64,000 nucleotides of DNA, from assembly GCA_036245805.1 (NCBI GenBank), contig BTRK01000006.1, positions 37,886,901 through 37,950,900 on the forward strand. The letters are read 5' to 3'. Positions 1 to 11,743 of the stretch are shown here, piece after piece. Within the stretch, counting starts at the first letter, position 1. Every line of letters starts with the position of its first letter. The notes under the pieces are model-generated. The model was not told the origin of the DNA, ran no database searches, and worked only from the letters and a program-made list of their open reading frames with translations. Source of the stretch: Pristionchus mayeri. Taxonomy: Eukaryota; Nematoda; Chromadorea; Rhabditida; Neodiplogasteridae. The position numbers and the translations under genes were made by a program.

Positions 1-691
1 TCTTTCCTGCTTATGATCTTTCCCGCTCAATCTCAGTAGGCAAGAACGTATCTAAGAAATTTGTGACCACACTGTGATTCTCACCTCTGTCGTCCTGGAC
101 ACAATCCAGGAAGCATTGACGTCACATTTCTCTCTCTCTCTTGTCTTTGTCTTATAATGTGTATAGGTCGAGTGTTGGCAATACCAGAGATCTCCCCTGG
201 AGACCAAAGGATCACTAGAGAAGGAAAGAGTGCTCTCTTATCTGCCCCTCTCACTCCTTTATCCTTCTTTCTCTCGCCCCTCTCCACTCTCTTTCATTCC
301 TCTTTCCCAGCTTCTGCCTCCGCATTCTCGTGTTTCCGCTTTGTATGCTCACTTTTAGGTAGCAACTTGTGAATTTTTAAAGTTTCTCGTTATCCCGGAA
401 CCTCCCCTTTCTTCCACTGACACATTCTTCTCCGAATATCAGTTCGAGTGCGCGTATTTTTACACTTATCGTCACACTAGATTGATTTCTCCCACCCTCT
501 GGTCTGCCCTTTCCATATTCTTCCCGCCCAATATCAGTAGACAAGTGCGTCTCTGATATATTGCTTCCTGTTCTTTCTTTCATCATGTACACAATGAAGG
601 AACTATTGATGTCACCTCTTCTCTTTTCTTACAACTTTCACTTCGTATCGTTCTCAGTTAATCTCTCTTCTCTCTCATTCTTCTCATTGAG
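1..691. other. Upstream region of the sugar transporter; no gene seen
   Basis: Pyrimidine-rich sequence without a convincing exon. The only clear site is a full CRE-type palindrome, TGACGTCA, at 117-124. Stretches near 10-130 and 515-640 share blocks around a CARTAGRCAAG motif, so the region may be a diverged local duplication. The short open frames here show no domain or splice logic. Confidence 0.5.
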
Positions 692-3238
692 ATGGGCACG
701 GAATCTCGAACGAGCAGCAGTAGTTCGGCTACGACGAAACTCTTGCTCTATGGAGCTCTTCTCTCCTTCTCTTCCATCTTCCAGGTATGAATCATCCCAC
801 TTTTCAGGCATCTAATTTGTCCATTAAGATGGGCTACAGCAATGCATATCCCAACACGTCGATCGAGACATTCAAGGTCTATCTCAATGATGTGAGTACT
901 GCTTACTTCGCGTTAGATAAAATGTAGCAAAACAACAAACATCGATGATTCTGCATTTTTTTCTTTCTCAGTCCTTCGATGGTCAACTCGATCCTCCCTC
1001 CTTCTCCTGGATTTGGTCTGCGGTTCTCAATATCTGGTAAGAATCCTTCTCGTTCTCATCTCAATCTCCTCCTCAAGGTTCATTGGCTTCGCCGTGGGTT
1101 CCCTTCTCTCCGTTCCCATTGCCGATCGAATCGGGCGGAAGTCGTGTCTGATGATTGGCAACGCGGGCAATGTCATCTCTGCCACTCTCTCCTGTCTCGC
1201 AATTCCCCTCAAGTACGATCCCTTCCTTCCATCACCTCCCTCCCCTCTCCCTTCCAGTCTCTGGTGGCTCTACATGGCATCTCGTCTGCTCTTCGCTGTT
1301 TCTGCTGCGATCTCGATGAATTCCCTCATTCTCCTTCTCCAGGTCCCTCTCCCCATCGCCCTCTCATCCCTCTCTCTCTCCTTCAGGAGTCCTCTCCCTC
1401 TTCCCTTCGTGGTACGATGTCCTTCTACGCAGAGATGGCTTTCGTCGTCACGAATGCCGTCGGCGTCGTCTGTGGAATGAGAATCGTCCTGGGAGAGAAT
1501 CTCCTTCTCCTCACTGGGTTGGAAATGCAGAGAATGAAGGATGTACAATCATTCCTTGCAGACTGGCCATTATCCCTGCCGTCTTTTCTCTTCTCATCGT
1601 CTGGCCTTTTCACGAATCTCCCAAATTCCTTCTCCTCAAGAGAAAAGACGCAGAAGCTGCGAAGAAGTCACTCCGTTTCTACCAGAATGCAGGTGTATAT
1701 TTGATGATTTGTCTTCGCAGCAGTATCACCTAGCGTAGTCGATTCTTGATTACTTTTAAACCAATTTACGTGGTTGTTTTTTTAAATGTTGCCTTTCTAA
1801 CTTTGATCACTGATCTTATTGTAATCTTGTGATTTTTTCCGATGCCGAAGAGTGCGATCGATTCCTTAGTGAGGCAGAGGAGGAGACATCGAAAGACGGC
1901 AAGATGGACAACGAGGCACCAGCCAGTGTATTCGACTTCCTACGAGTGCCACATCTCAAGAAGGGTGAGGAATGGATTTCGAAAAGTTGTTTCCACACCA
2001 TCTTTTCCGTGCGAGATAATGAACGAAATTTGTGAAGGAACTTCTGCTAGAAATTATCATCGTAATCTCAATCCATTCAGGTCTTCTGCTCGGTATTCTC
2101 TCCCTCCAATTGACAACTTCCATCTGGCCAATTATCTACTTCTCCACTGAATTCCTCGTCCGTGCTAACATCGATGCAATGACGGCCGAAGGAGTCTCCA
2201 CGCTCATGCTACTCTTCTCGTAAGGAAAGCTCACTTGTCGATAGATCCATCTTTTCTACAGTACCCTCTCGACCGTGATCGGTATGGTCGTGGTGGAGCG
2301 ATTCTCTCGTCGGAAGATCTTCCTCTCCTTCGCCACCATCAACGTCTCCGCTCTGATCCTCTTCGTGGTATCAGGTGAGGAAGAGAAAGATCTTCTCTCA
2401 ATAGTTCGAGAAATGTGGAAGGTTTGAACACTCCTATAGAAAAACCTAACTCGGCTGACCCAGAGCTTTCTAGGATGAAGATGTGATTAGACACATTCCA
2501 AGTCTTTTTTATCTCATATTCTCCTTCCTTCAGCTTCTCTCCAACACTGGTGTGACTCGTGCAAGTATGGGTGCATCGCAGCCATTTGTCTCCATGGAAT
2601 CAGCTACAGGCAAGTGGCGCTCCTCAGTGTAACATTTGCCTCTTGTTTTCGAGAAAGGATATCACAATATTTTCATACTAAGAGCTTTCCCACAGCTTGT
2701 GCTGAATGAAGTTACTTGTATTTCGAAATCAACTAGTCCTTCTTTCCTTGCCTCATGGAGACACGGTTGTTCCTCCGCTCCCGTTTCATGTCAGTCTGGC
2801 GGTTGGTCCCATCGCGTGGTTCATCACAGCTGAGTTGGTTCCTCTCTCGCATCGGGCGACTGCTCAGAGTGTCGCACTCTGCATCAATCAATCACTCGGA
2901 CTCGTCTTCTCATTCATCACTCTTCCCCTCTACGATCTCATCGGTGAGTGCTCCCCATATCTCTCGAGGGAAATCCATTCCTTGCAGAGTCCTTCGGTCT
3001 CTCTGGCTCTCTCATCTTTATTCCTCTCTTCATCATTCCTGGTGTGATCTGCATCGTCATCCTCGCATGGCAACTGCCCGAAACCAGAGGAGTAAAGGTA
3101 GCTAGTGAGGTAGAATTATTATGTATTCCTCTCTTTCAGATCGGAGATATCGTGAAGGCCCTTCAAGAGGGTCCTAGTCACAGAGTGAAACCGAGAAGGG
3201 CCGTGGGAAGAAACGACTTCGAGTTGGACGCCATCTAA
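692..3238 (+). CDS. Facilitated sugar transporter, SLC2/GLUT-like MFS, complete
   Basis: Fourteen exons join in phase into 507 residues: 692-784, 808-891, 972-1036, 1078-1212, 1258-1342, 1387-1517, 1562-1692, 1851-1964, 2081-2219, 2262-2374, 2534-2609, 2795-2943, 2988-3097, 3140-3238. SLC2 hallmarks appear in order: an ADRIGRK loop after TM2, E-x2-P-x3-RG (exon 6), HESPKFLL at the end of the first half (exon 7), a second RFSRRK loop (exon 10), PIAWFITAEL (exon 12) and PETRG near the C-terminus (exon 13). The family moves hexoses down their gradient across the plasma membrane. The usual QQ-x-SG of TM7 reads LQLTTS here, so the substrate may not be glucose. Intron 11 (2610-2794) has a GC donor (AG|GCAAGT). 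The acceptor at 1850 is a weak AAG. Length is normal for the family. Confidence 0.9.
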
Positions 3239-3406
3239 GGAAGGAGCATCAGTCTCAACACACTCAATAACAAGAACATTAATCCATTTATTAAGCTTAC
3301 ATACTTTTATGTTGGAGTCCTTCAGTACACTCAATTACAATCACATTATTCCCATTATTGTGATTCCATTATTCCCTTTATTGTGATTATATGTTGATAA
3401 AAAAGA

Positions 3407-4751
3407 TCAAGAAAAGCGAGTCGTTCGTACAATCGAGACTGTTTTCACAGTTACAGTTCGATTTGCCGTCGATGCCTCGTTCCTTTTCGATTTCTTGAGT
3501 GTTCCACTGAGAATGAGACACCAGGGATTGGTGATTGCTAGAACGAAAGTAGGGAAGAAGATGTACGCTTGAATGAAGACGAGAAGAGTTGGCTGGAGAA
3601 TGGAATAAAGATAAGAAAAAGTGGATTGGGACCATTTTGAGTGCAGTGGCGATAGCAGCGACGAATGTGAATGAGAAGTAGAAGAGAAGGGAACAGAAGA
3701 GGGCGAAGGCTAAAACGAATCGATGAAGCCACCTTTTCTCTCCGTTCTCTAGTCTCAATTCTTTCTCACCGAGTATAGTCATCTTCAGTTCCTGCTTGTT
3801 CACACGACCTTTCAGTCTAGTGAATCTGGAGTTAGGGAATGGGAAGGAAGCGCAGGAAATCTTGCCGGGAAATTCGATAAAAGACGAAGCAATATGAGAT
3901 GAAACTGATGAGAGTTGCAGTGAGACAGAAGAGACCGAGGATGGCACTTTGCTGAAGGGAGAGGAAGATTGAAGATATGGAGGGATAGTTACTGACGATC
4001 ATTGCATGATGATTTGTGTACAGTTGCACTCCTGTATTGTAGGGCTCGAAGTAAAAACTAGGCATGGGTATTAATCAGTTTCCTAACTCATCATTACTAT
4101 GCCGGTTGGGATATCAGGAAAGGAATTAGAAGTGGAGCTGATAGGAATACTTGAAAGAAGGTAATCACCATTCTGGGCATGTTGTCGATTCTCTGGAAGT
4201 AAAATGGCGTCTCGTGTATTTCCGATCTCTCTAAACCTTCGTTAGACTGGAGACAGGGAAGCAAACAGCGATGAATCGATGGAGGGAGATCAAAGTGACC
4301 CCTCCCATCTCAGAAGTCACTTGGAAGACCATGCAGCACTGTGGAAATATAAGGAGAGAAGGGAGAAGAAGAATCACTTCGAGAAGTGGAGGGAAGACAG
4401 ATCTATTGAGGGACAGGAAGAAATCCCAAGTGATGGGAAAATTTCGAATGAATCCCGCAAGGAGATAATGGAGGAGAACGAAAATATCGATGATGGCCTG
4501 AGAAATTAGTGATTACGAAAGAAAAATAATATTCTACCTGATTCTTCCACAACGAAAAGAACATCGAATTGAATGGAGGACTCTTTCTCTTCAGATACAG
4601 CAGGCGAAGTTCGTAAGAGTAAAGAAGGAGAGTGAGAACTCCGATTATCTAAATTAATTCGTGTGCAATAGGATGGAAGTGAACTAACCCCGAGTGGTCC
4701 ATGATACCAGGGCCTAATCAGGACTTGCTTAGCTGCTTCTGATTGATTCAT
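3407..4751 (-). CDS. Serpentine 7TM chemoreceptor, Srg-superfamily-like
   Basis: Seven exons read downwards: 4751-4689, 4648-4538, 4497-4237, 4192-4098, 4057-3866, 3825-3663, 3592-3407. They give 356 residues in phase. Hydrophobic segments fit seven passes. A basic loop KRKSPPF follows TM1, and SLHRFIAVCFP takes the place of the DRY region after TM3. There is a basic third cytoplasmic loop in exon 6, and TM7 carries LAITNPWCL before a LKKSKR tail. Such receptors usually sit in sensory cilia and detect odorants or pheromones. The intron between 3866 and 3825 is GC-AG (donor GCAAGA), which keeps phase where no GT donor would. An upstream in-frame ATG at 4781 is an alternative start. The subfamily (srv, srg or a relative) cannot be fixed by eye. 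Confidence 0.85.
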
Positions 4752-4781
4752 AGTGACAAGGAAGAAGAAGGTGGAGGTCAC

Positions 4782-5221
4782 ATTGGCATTCGAGCACAGA
4801 CTCGAGTGATGCAGGTCAGCCTTTTTTTATTCCCACTCACTCCAAATCCACGTGCTCCGCCCAAGGAGTATTGTCAAGTCAGACATAGGTTGAAAATATT
4901 TTCGGAAGAGCTCTCCGTCCCATGTTTTTAACGTACTTTCAATAGAGGTTTTCACAGAATAGAAACATTTGTACAGACACGCACATCGACGTGTGGAGAG
5001 GTAAGAGATTCATTCAGGATGAGTCTATCGAAGAGATTGAATCTTCTCTGCCTCCCTTGGCTAACAGTACGAAAAATGTTGATTGATTTGTATTGAATGC
5101 TGTAGTAGCTAACAGTTTTCAAGAATTCCATATTGCAGATCCGGATTGTCTTGAATGCAGATATAGCAGACAAGGATGACTCGTCTTCAAGCCTACCAGG
5201 TAAACAAATTGCAATGAAATA
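4782..5221. other. Gap between the chemoreceptor and a mariner
   Basis: About 440 bases upstream of the chemoreceptor. Nothing recognisable beyond short open frames; it presumably holds the promoter. Confidence 0.4.
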
Positions 5222-6130
5222 TTAGGTTGTTGCGAAAGTCTTGCTCGATTTTATCATTTTAATACTTCTGTCGGTGCTGGCATTCGAATTCCTTTCAGAC
5301 TTACGTTGTTTTTCTTATACTATGAGGATATCAATGTAGATTCTAGCGCACCTTAGATCAGACCTCTCATTTCATTTAGGAATGATTACTTATAGTTCAA
5401 ATCTTGCGATATGAGTTAATCAAGATGACTTTTCCTTCCATTATAATTTTATGGAGAATAGAGATATGGCCATTCCTGAAGTACAAGCGTACACAGCTAT
5501 GTTAATACATCACTTGTGATCACTTACTATAAGTCAGTGCTAAAATCCCTTCATTAGACTTGTCCCTTTTTGGGAATTTATAGTGGACACCTTTTAGCTA
5601 AATACGATTTTGTCTTCACATTTTTGGGTAAGGAGATGCAGGGATCAATATCGCTCTAAATTATAATCATCTTATTGTGTTCTTCTTAAAAATCAAGTAT
5701 CGGAATTATACATAATTGTGTTAATTAGATATGGCTATTCAAATCATTGAAAGGGTTCTTGGAATGCTGAATTTGATACTTCTATCAAGTTTCCATTTCT
5801 TGCGCAGCTTGAATGATCGATCTTTTGTGTTGGTGTTAACGAGTATACTATGTTATTCCATAAAATATATGGATATTATTTGGACTTCGATCTCTTGTAT
5901 CTGACAGATCAGAATTCACACCAATTTTCGCTGCAAAATTTCGCAAAATTCTTGCTAATTTATGAAATCCCAAATTTCATGGCATTTATTCTTATCACGA
6001 TTGAAATCAATTATGCTCGTGAAACAAGAGTTCACCCTCCTCAACAATTCTGAGATAGCAGGCACTGGAGTTAAGAAGGGAGAAAAATAGGATAGATCAA
6101 ACTACGAGCAAGACTTTCGCAACAACCTAA
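5222..6130. mobile_element. Decayed mariner-type element, 909 bp
   Basis: Both ends carry the same terminal inverted repeat, beginning TTAGGTTGTTGCGAAAGTCT and matching for about 26 bases. The copy is flanked by TA at 5220-5221 and 6131-6132, the mariner/Tc1 target duplication. The TTAGGTTG start is typical of mariner. The interior is AT-rich and holds no intact transposase, so this copy is non-autonomous or decayed. Confidence 0.85.
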
Positions 6131-6645
6131 TAGAAATCGAAGCACATAGCAGCTAGATCATTTAGGAATTATGGCTTAGCTGGAGGAGCCACGAGAGCTC
6201 AGCACCGTAAGGAGCCAGTATCAATCAGTGAGAAAGCCTGAAAGAGCCAGGAGCGACAGGCCTTTTCCCTTCTTGACCCGAATATTTCCCTTGCCCCTTT
6301 TCCATCGATTGATCCCGTTGACGCTCTCTACCCATAATTCCTTGTCAATCTCGTTTCTATCATTTGCATTCACATTATTCCATCGAATTCCAGTATGTCG
6401 CTTGTCTACTTAATGTACATTCTCCTTATCCAGTCTATTGTGTTCCTGATCCTATGCACATCACCAGAATCTTGAGTCATTTGTATTGTTTGGTTTTGTG
6501 GAAAGATTATTTCATCTGGTTTTAGCATTTGATCGTATACTCTTTTCATTCTGTGAGCTCTATGTCTATCTCTCCATCGATAGTTTCATCTCGTTCATAA
6601 ACAGATTCCGATTTGTCAATGATTAATTATTTACTATTGCATATT
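6131..6645. other. Intergenic, nothing recognised
   Basis: Low-complexity AT/CT sequence with short open frames only; no exon, repeat or RNA gene seen. Confidence 0.4.
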
Positions 6646-6649
6646 AGTT

Positions 6650-7445
6650 TATTTGAATCAGAGTACATATTGTGGTTAAGGCATACATAAGAATGAGACA
6701 AGGGGATTATTAAAAATAATTGAGGTCGCTTAGCATGTAATGTATTACAATATGATAAAGAAAATAGCGCAATGAATAACAAGGCATGCTTAAGAATAAG
6801 ATATGGGGAGTATTCAAAAAATAGTTGAGGTCGATTAGCATGGAATGCATTACAATATGTGAAAGAAAATAGCGTAATGAATATTAAGGCATGCATAAGA
6901 ATGTGGTTTGGGGAGTATTCAAAAATAGTTGAGGTCGCTTAGCATGGAATGCATTACAATATGTGACAGAAAATAGCGTAATGAATATTAAGGTATGCAT
7001 AAGAATATGCATAAGCAGGTAAATGGTTGAGATCGCTTAGCATGGAGACGAAGTGGTGTAGTGGTCTATGGCGCGCCCTCCCATTCCATCCCACCCGGGT
7101 TCGAATAGGTCTGGCGAAAGGTGGGCACTCCGGACTGAATCCGCCCAAATTGACACTGACCTAGCAGTGTTCTCCCGCGAGCTGGTCTCGAAGACGGGAT
7201 GTACCTTTACCTTTACCTTTAAGAATATGGTTTGGGGAGTATTCAAAAATGTATTCAAAAATAGTTGAGGTCGCTTAGCATAGAATGCATTACAATATGT
7301 GAAAGAAAATAGCGTAATGAATGAGGTCGCTTAGCATGGAATGTATTACAATATGATAAAGAAAATAGCGTAATGAATATTAAGGCATGCGTAAGAATAT
7401 GGAATGCATTACAATATGTGAAAGAAAATAACGTATGCAATTGAT
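6650..7445. repeat. Tandem repeat of about 104 bp, interrupted
   Basis: Imperfect copies of a unit containing GAGGTCGCTTAGCATGGAAT, then GCATTACAATATGTGAAAG, AATAGCGTAATGAATATTAA and GGGGAGTATTCAAAAA recur about every 104 bases from roughly 6650. Later copies (7262-7440) are truncated. The array is split by a SINE at 7046-7222. Open frames on the minus strand here just repeat the unit and are not genes. Confidence 0.85.
7046..7222 (+). mobile_element. tRNA-derived SINE
   Basis: The head contains an A-box-like TGGTGTAGTGGTC and, about 45 bases on, a B-box-like GGGTTCGAATAGG, the internal RNA polymerase III promoter of tRNA genes. A non-tRNA body follows, ending in a short TTTACC repeat tail (7203-7222). 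The 104-bp satellite resumes right after the tail, so the SINE landed inside the array. The head does not fold as a standard tRNA. Confidence 0.8.
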
Positions 7446-7703
7446 TCATGGAAGATTTTTTTTGATTTTTTTTTTCTATATTTTATAATTGTGTATTTTT
7501 TAATCTAACCATGCCAAATATGGGATAAGTTGACGCTTAAAATGATGTCTAAAATGATGTCTAAAATTTCAGTGGATTCGTTGAGGAGAGAAAAATATCA
7601 CCGAAGTATGTTAGAGAACCCGTTCAATGCTAACCCGTTTTCGTTCCAGTTGAATCGCGAAATTGAGGACATTCGATCACAGGAAGGAATTGGCTTCTCC
7701 ATC

Positions 7704-9586
7704 TTAGACTACAGTATCCATGGTGGGAGTGGGGGAGTTCGTGAGGGGATAGGGAGGGAAGATACGGTAGTAGTAGTACTGGGCGATCTTGAATGAGACG
7801 ATGAGGAGGAAGATGACGAGAAGGAAGACGAAGAATCCGTTGAGGACGTGGTCGCCGGTGATGGGATCCTTGGGAGGGAGGTGTCTCCCCTGATTCGTCG
7901 CCTTCCCCAGCTGTTCTTGCTCGTTCATGGCGGCCTGAAGGCGATCCAGCCACTGAAGAAATAGATGTTCAGAATGTCATATTCGAATAATTTTCATGGA
8001 AAACTAACCTCATCTTGGGAGTACTTCTGCATGGCGTTGAGGCTCTTCACGATGAGGTCCATCTTGTGGAACTGCAGCTCGGCTTCCTAAAATTTATTCA
8101 TATAAAAAAACAGTTTAGTTATGATGAATAGACATACAGGAAACACTTAATGGTGTACGCGATAGAGTTGCAAGGCGCCTTAGCCTAATCATTCCTATTC
8201 CACAGCTGCTCCCTACTCACTCCTGGATGGAGGTGTTCCTCGATGGAGTCCATCATGTGGAGGAACAGCACCTCCTTCGTCGCATTTGCATGCGTCTTCG
8301 TGTACTCCTGGCAATAATGTAGAATATTCTAAAGTTTTTTCCGGTTCTGATTTTTTTTCATAAGTACCAGAATATGAAATGGATGCCTACCAGCGCATCG
8401 TAAAACAATCCGAAGTGCTGGCTCTTGAAGACGTGCATGCCCGCCTGTAGTCCGTGTTGCACGAAGAGGAGACCGAGAAGAGGCCACGCGCTGAAAAGTG
8501 TCTTGTTTTTGTTTTATTTTTATATATTTTTTTGTTATTTATTGCATATTGTTATTATCATGGACTCACAAGACGGAGTTGCATCTGTGGATGTCGCGAA
8601 GGGCCGTCTTGAAGAGGTTCACGGTCAGGTCGTGCATCGTGTCGTCTGAAATGCATTTTCCAAGTTTACCCTCGACCTTTACAAACTAAATTAATACTTT
8701 TAATATATGTATTCTATAAAATACCGAGTTGAGTATCGGTCCTTTGAGATTCCGATGCTAAATAAGCAGAAGTAAACTCGCCCTTGTCGATCATCCTCTG
8801 CCAATCTCTGGTGGTGATGTGACTGCAGTCGCAGAGTTGGTAGTTCACGATCTCCTTGAAATCGAGATCCCATCGAGGGCAGGAAGAGAGCTCGAGGGAA
8901 ACGACGATTCGGGAAGAGACTTCGACTGCAATGAGATAGTCAACAGTAGTGTATAATAATAGCAATGCACAGGACTAATATTTGAAGTAATTAACTGAAC
9001 AAACCCTTGAGGTGCTCATCCGATACGTTCGTCACCGCTGCCAGGTAGTCCGTAATGGCGGAAGCTATTGCGACTGAAGAGAAATACTCTCCCTATGACG
9101 AAATCCCCAATATATTTATTACCTGAGTCCTTCTTGACTGCGAGCTTGATCTTGTTCTTGAAGGATAGGAGTAGATCGTCATCCGCATAGACTAAAATTG
9201 CATAATTGTTGATAAAGTTGTAAATACATTTAATGAAGTAAGACGTTATCTCTGCTACTCTCATCTCATCTAATCCATTCAATCTGTAAATTGAAATTTC
9301 CACATATCGAGTCTCCTACTTGATCTAAGGGCGAACAGCAATCTGTTTAAGGTAAAGTAGTAACAATACAATGAGTGTGAATAACAATACAATGAGTGTG
9401 AACGACTGACTGTTCTCGTCTCCGGCCTTCAGCCTGAACATCTCGAGTGGTTCGTAGAAGTTCGGAGGATCTCCCTGAATAATATTCTTGAATTAATTAA
9501 TGTTAATTTTGCCCAGTTAGACGTACCCCGATCACAGTAGCCATCGAAAGCAGAAGTGCGACCAGACTCAGAACACTGACACCCAT
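7704..9586 (-). CDS. Unrecognised membrane protein with signal peptide and PDZ-ligand-like tail
   Basis: Ten exons: 9586-9527, 9474-9411, 9191-9123, 9073-9005, 8925-8725, 8645-8570, 8490-8391, 8307-8221, 8086-8009, 7952-7704. They join in phase into 350 residues. A splice acceptor (ATTCAG) lies two bases before the ATG, as expected for spliced-leader addition. The protein begins with a signal peptide (MGVSVLSLVALLLSMATVIG). A region rich in acids and lysines follows, then a cysteine cluster (SSCPRW, LCDCSH) in exon 5, a weak hydrophobic stretch FAWPLLGLLF (exon 7), a helical amphipathic part with several His and Met, and a strong transmembrane segment near residues 300-325. The short tail ends D-T-V-V, a class I PDZ ligand. 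I recognise no family, and function is unknown. Confidence 0.75.
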
Positions 9587-11524
9587 GTCTGAATTGATTT
9601 TATTTGAATCACTAAAACAATAAAGAGACAAATGAGAACGTAGAAGAACGTTGCGATATTTCAGGCAATAATCCAGTGTCAAGTACTGAGTGGCTTCACA
9701 AGTATACCCCTATCGGATGCATGTCAAGACTCCACCCCCTTTCGCTCCCAATTATGAGCAAGTCGATTTGGTAATTCCCGAAATCGCCTTCGAAATGCAC
9801 ATTCTAAGTAAGGAAATAGCGGTAGCTCGTATAAAAATTTAAAAAAAAAACAAGATGGAGAAACGTAGAGATGTTGAGATGCTCATCGGAGCAAGATAAT
9901 TACTGATCGGCGCATGCAACCAAAGGAGGAGGAGTCAGGTAGAATCACTGATTATATACACCTCAGAAAGGGACGGGTCGTAGGTTGGCGATCGGCGATT
10001 GGTCGAAGAAGATGACGACCATTGGGGCATGAGATGGGCGGAGTCAGAAGTGGGCGGAGTCTTTCGCCGTGGGAAGACGACCTCAATTCGGTCCCTGACA
10101 CGGAAACTTCAAGAGAGCGAGATAGTGCATCACCAGAGGAGAGCAGTGCAGAGATTGCGAGAGAGAATGGGAATGAGAGAGGGGCCAGGCACAGTGAGAA
10201 ATGAAGGAAGGAGGTTTCGCCATCAATCGAAGAATATCGCGGACTGAATACATTTGAATATTGATTTCCTTCTTAGTAGGTCACTATGGCATTTACCCTC
10301 TGCTTATTTTAAAAAGAGAGTCAAACTAGAGAAAGTTTACAAATATAAAAGCAAACTATTCCCCCCCCCCCCGACGACATGACAGTTAGCAATAATACTT
10401 CCATAGAATGCTAAAGGGAATAAAATCATATTCTGGATGGTAAGGGAGCTATGTTGTAAATTCATGATTGTGAATCAAAAGGTTGAATTAAATGAAGTAA
10501 CATCTTCTTGCAGCTCTTCTTGCTCGATTTGAAATGTAAATAATCCCCCTTCGATCTTCCTTCGGTTCGGTCCCCCTTCGAAAGATGTCCTTCTTTCATT
10601 TCCACCTCTTCGACCCCATCCCTCTCCCCTTAAATCACACGCCATCCGCTAATCAATCATGAGAAAATTGTTATTTTTGGCGATGCCCTCTCTCTCCACC
10701 CTCCCTTTTCCTAACTTCCCTTCCTAATCGCGGTCACCGTCTTTTACGTGAATCTTCTATATGGATTCCTTACTGATACGTCAGTACTGGATAGTAATTG
10801 GCTATGCAAAAGACATGCAAATCTTACGGCGTCCGCGCGACATGACGAATTCATGTTTTCATGGAAATTCACTCTCGTGAGGAGCTAAATATACATGATT
10901 GGGTTACCCGGAGACGATTGGGATGACATAGCCCTTGATATGATATAATGGAATGCATCAACCCAATCACACATCCGAAACTCCCTTGTTACCAATTTCG
11001 TACGAACTAAGCTACAATCAATTAGAAATTTTCTAAATCGGTTCAGAAGCGCAGACCTTCGCTTCGCATGAGCGGTTCCCCTGACCACCCCTTTGAATCT
11101 CGGGTGAAGAATTCAAAAAATATTCAAGATGATTATATTTCATTGCTCATAATTCACTGTTTAACAAGGTTCCTATCTAAACGAATAACCATCTATGGGT
11201 TTCCTCGCGAGGAACTTCCATACTGTTTTTGAATAATTTGCTAAGATGTTCATTATCGTATTATTCTTTCATATCAGTAAGATGAGATAATAGTTTTTCT
11301 CGCATGACGGCAAAGCTATCGACGATGAATATGTGTACAAAGAGGAGGAGGAGGGGCGGCTTTTGTCCACATCAGTTGGGTACATCTTACCGCATCACTA
11401 AATTTGTCGGTCTGCGCAACTTCGGGAAACCGATTTCAGATTTGATTAACTTCTATTATCCCACAGCGCTACTTTTGACAGATATTCATGGACACCGGAA
11501 TGATGATATAGATAGTTTGATTTA
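9587..11524. other. Intergenic region without a recognised gene
   Basis: About 1.9 kb. It contains a run of 12 C at 10361-10372 and scattered short open frames, none with a domain or splice partners. The right part is AT-rich. The promoter of the minus-strand membrane protein should lie just above 9586. Confidence 0.45.
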
Positions 11525-11743
11525 AAGTTACCCAACAAGGACGAAATTGACCCATTATTTTTTGTCCTCCACCGAATAGCCGATGGTTGAATTAGTACAG
11601 AATGAATATACAAAAATGCTAAAAATCAATAATAGCCTCAAGGGAAAGCCGGAAATGATCCGCGCTCTCTCACTTTTGCATACTCTCTCGTACACGCGAC
11701 GGGATCAGGGTGAGATCAAGGTTTCGTCCTTGTTGGGTAACTT
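11525..11743. mobile_element. Short MITE with 20-bp-plus inverted termini
   Basis: The 219-bp segment starts AAGTTACCCAACAAGGACGA and ends with its inverted copy. TA duplications flank it (11523-11524 and 11744-11745). Size, TA targets and lack of coding capacity fit a mariner/Tc1-derived miniature element. Open frames crossing it are not genes. Confidence 0.8.

Noticed and set aside
9999..10247. Arg/Glu-rich open frame
   Set aside because: No homology or exon signals; composition alone can explain it.
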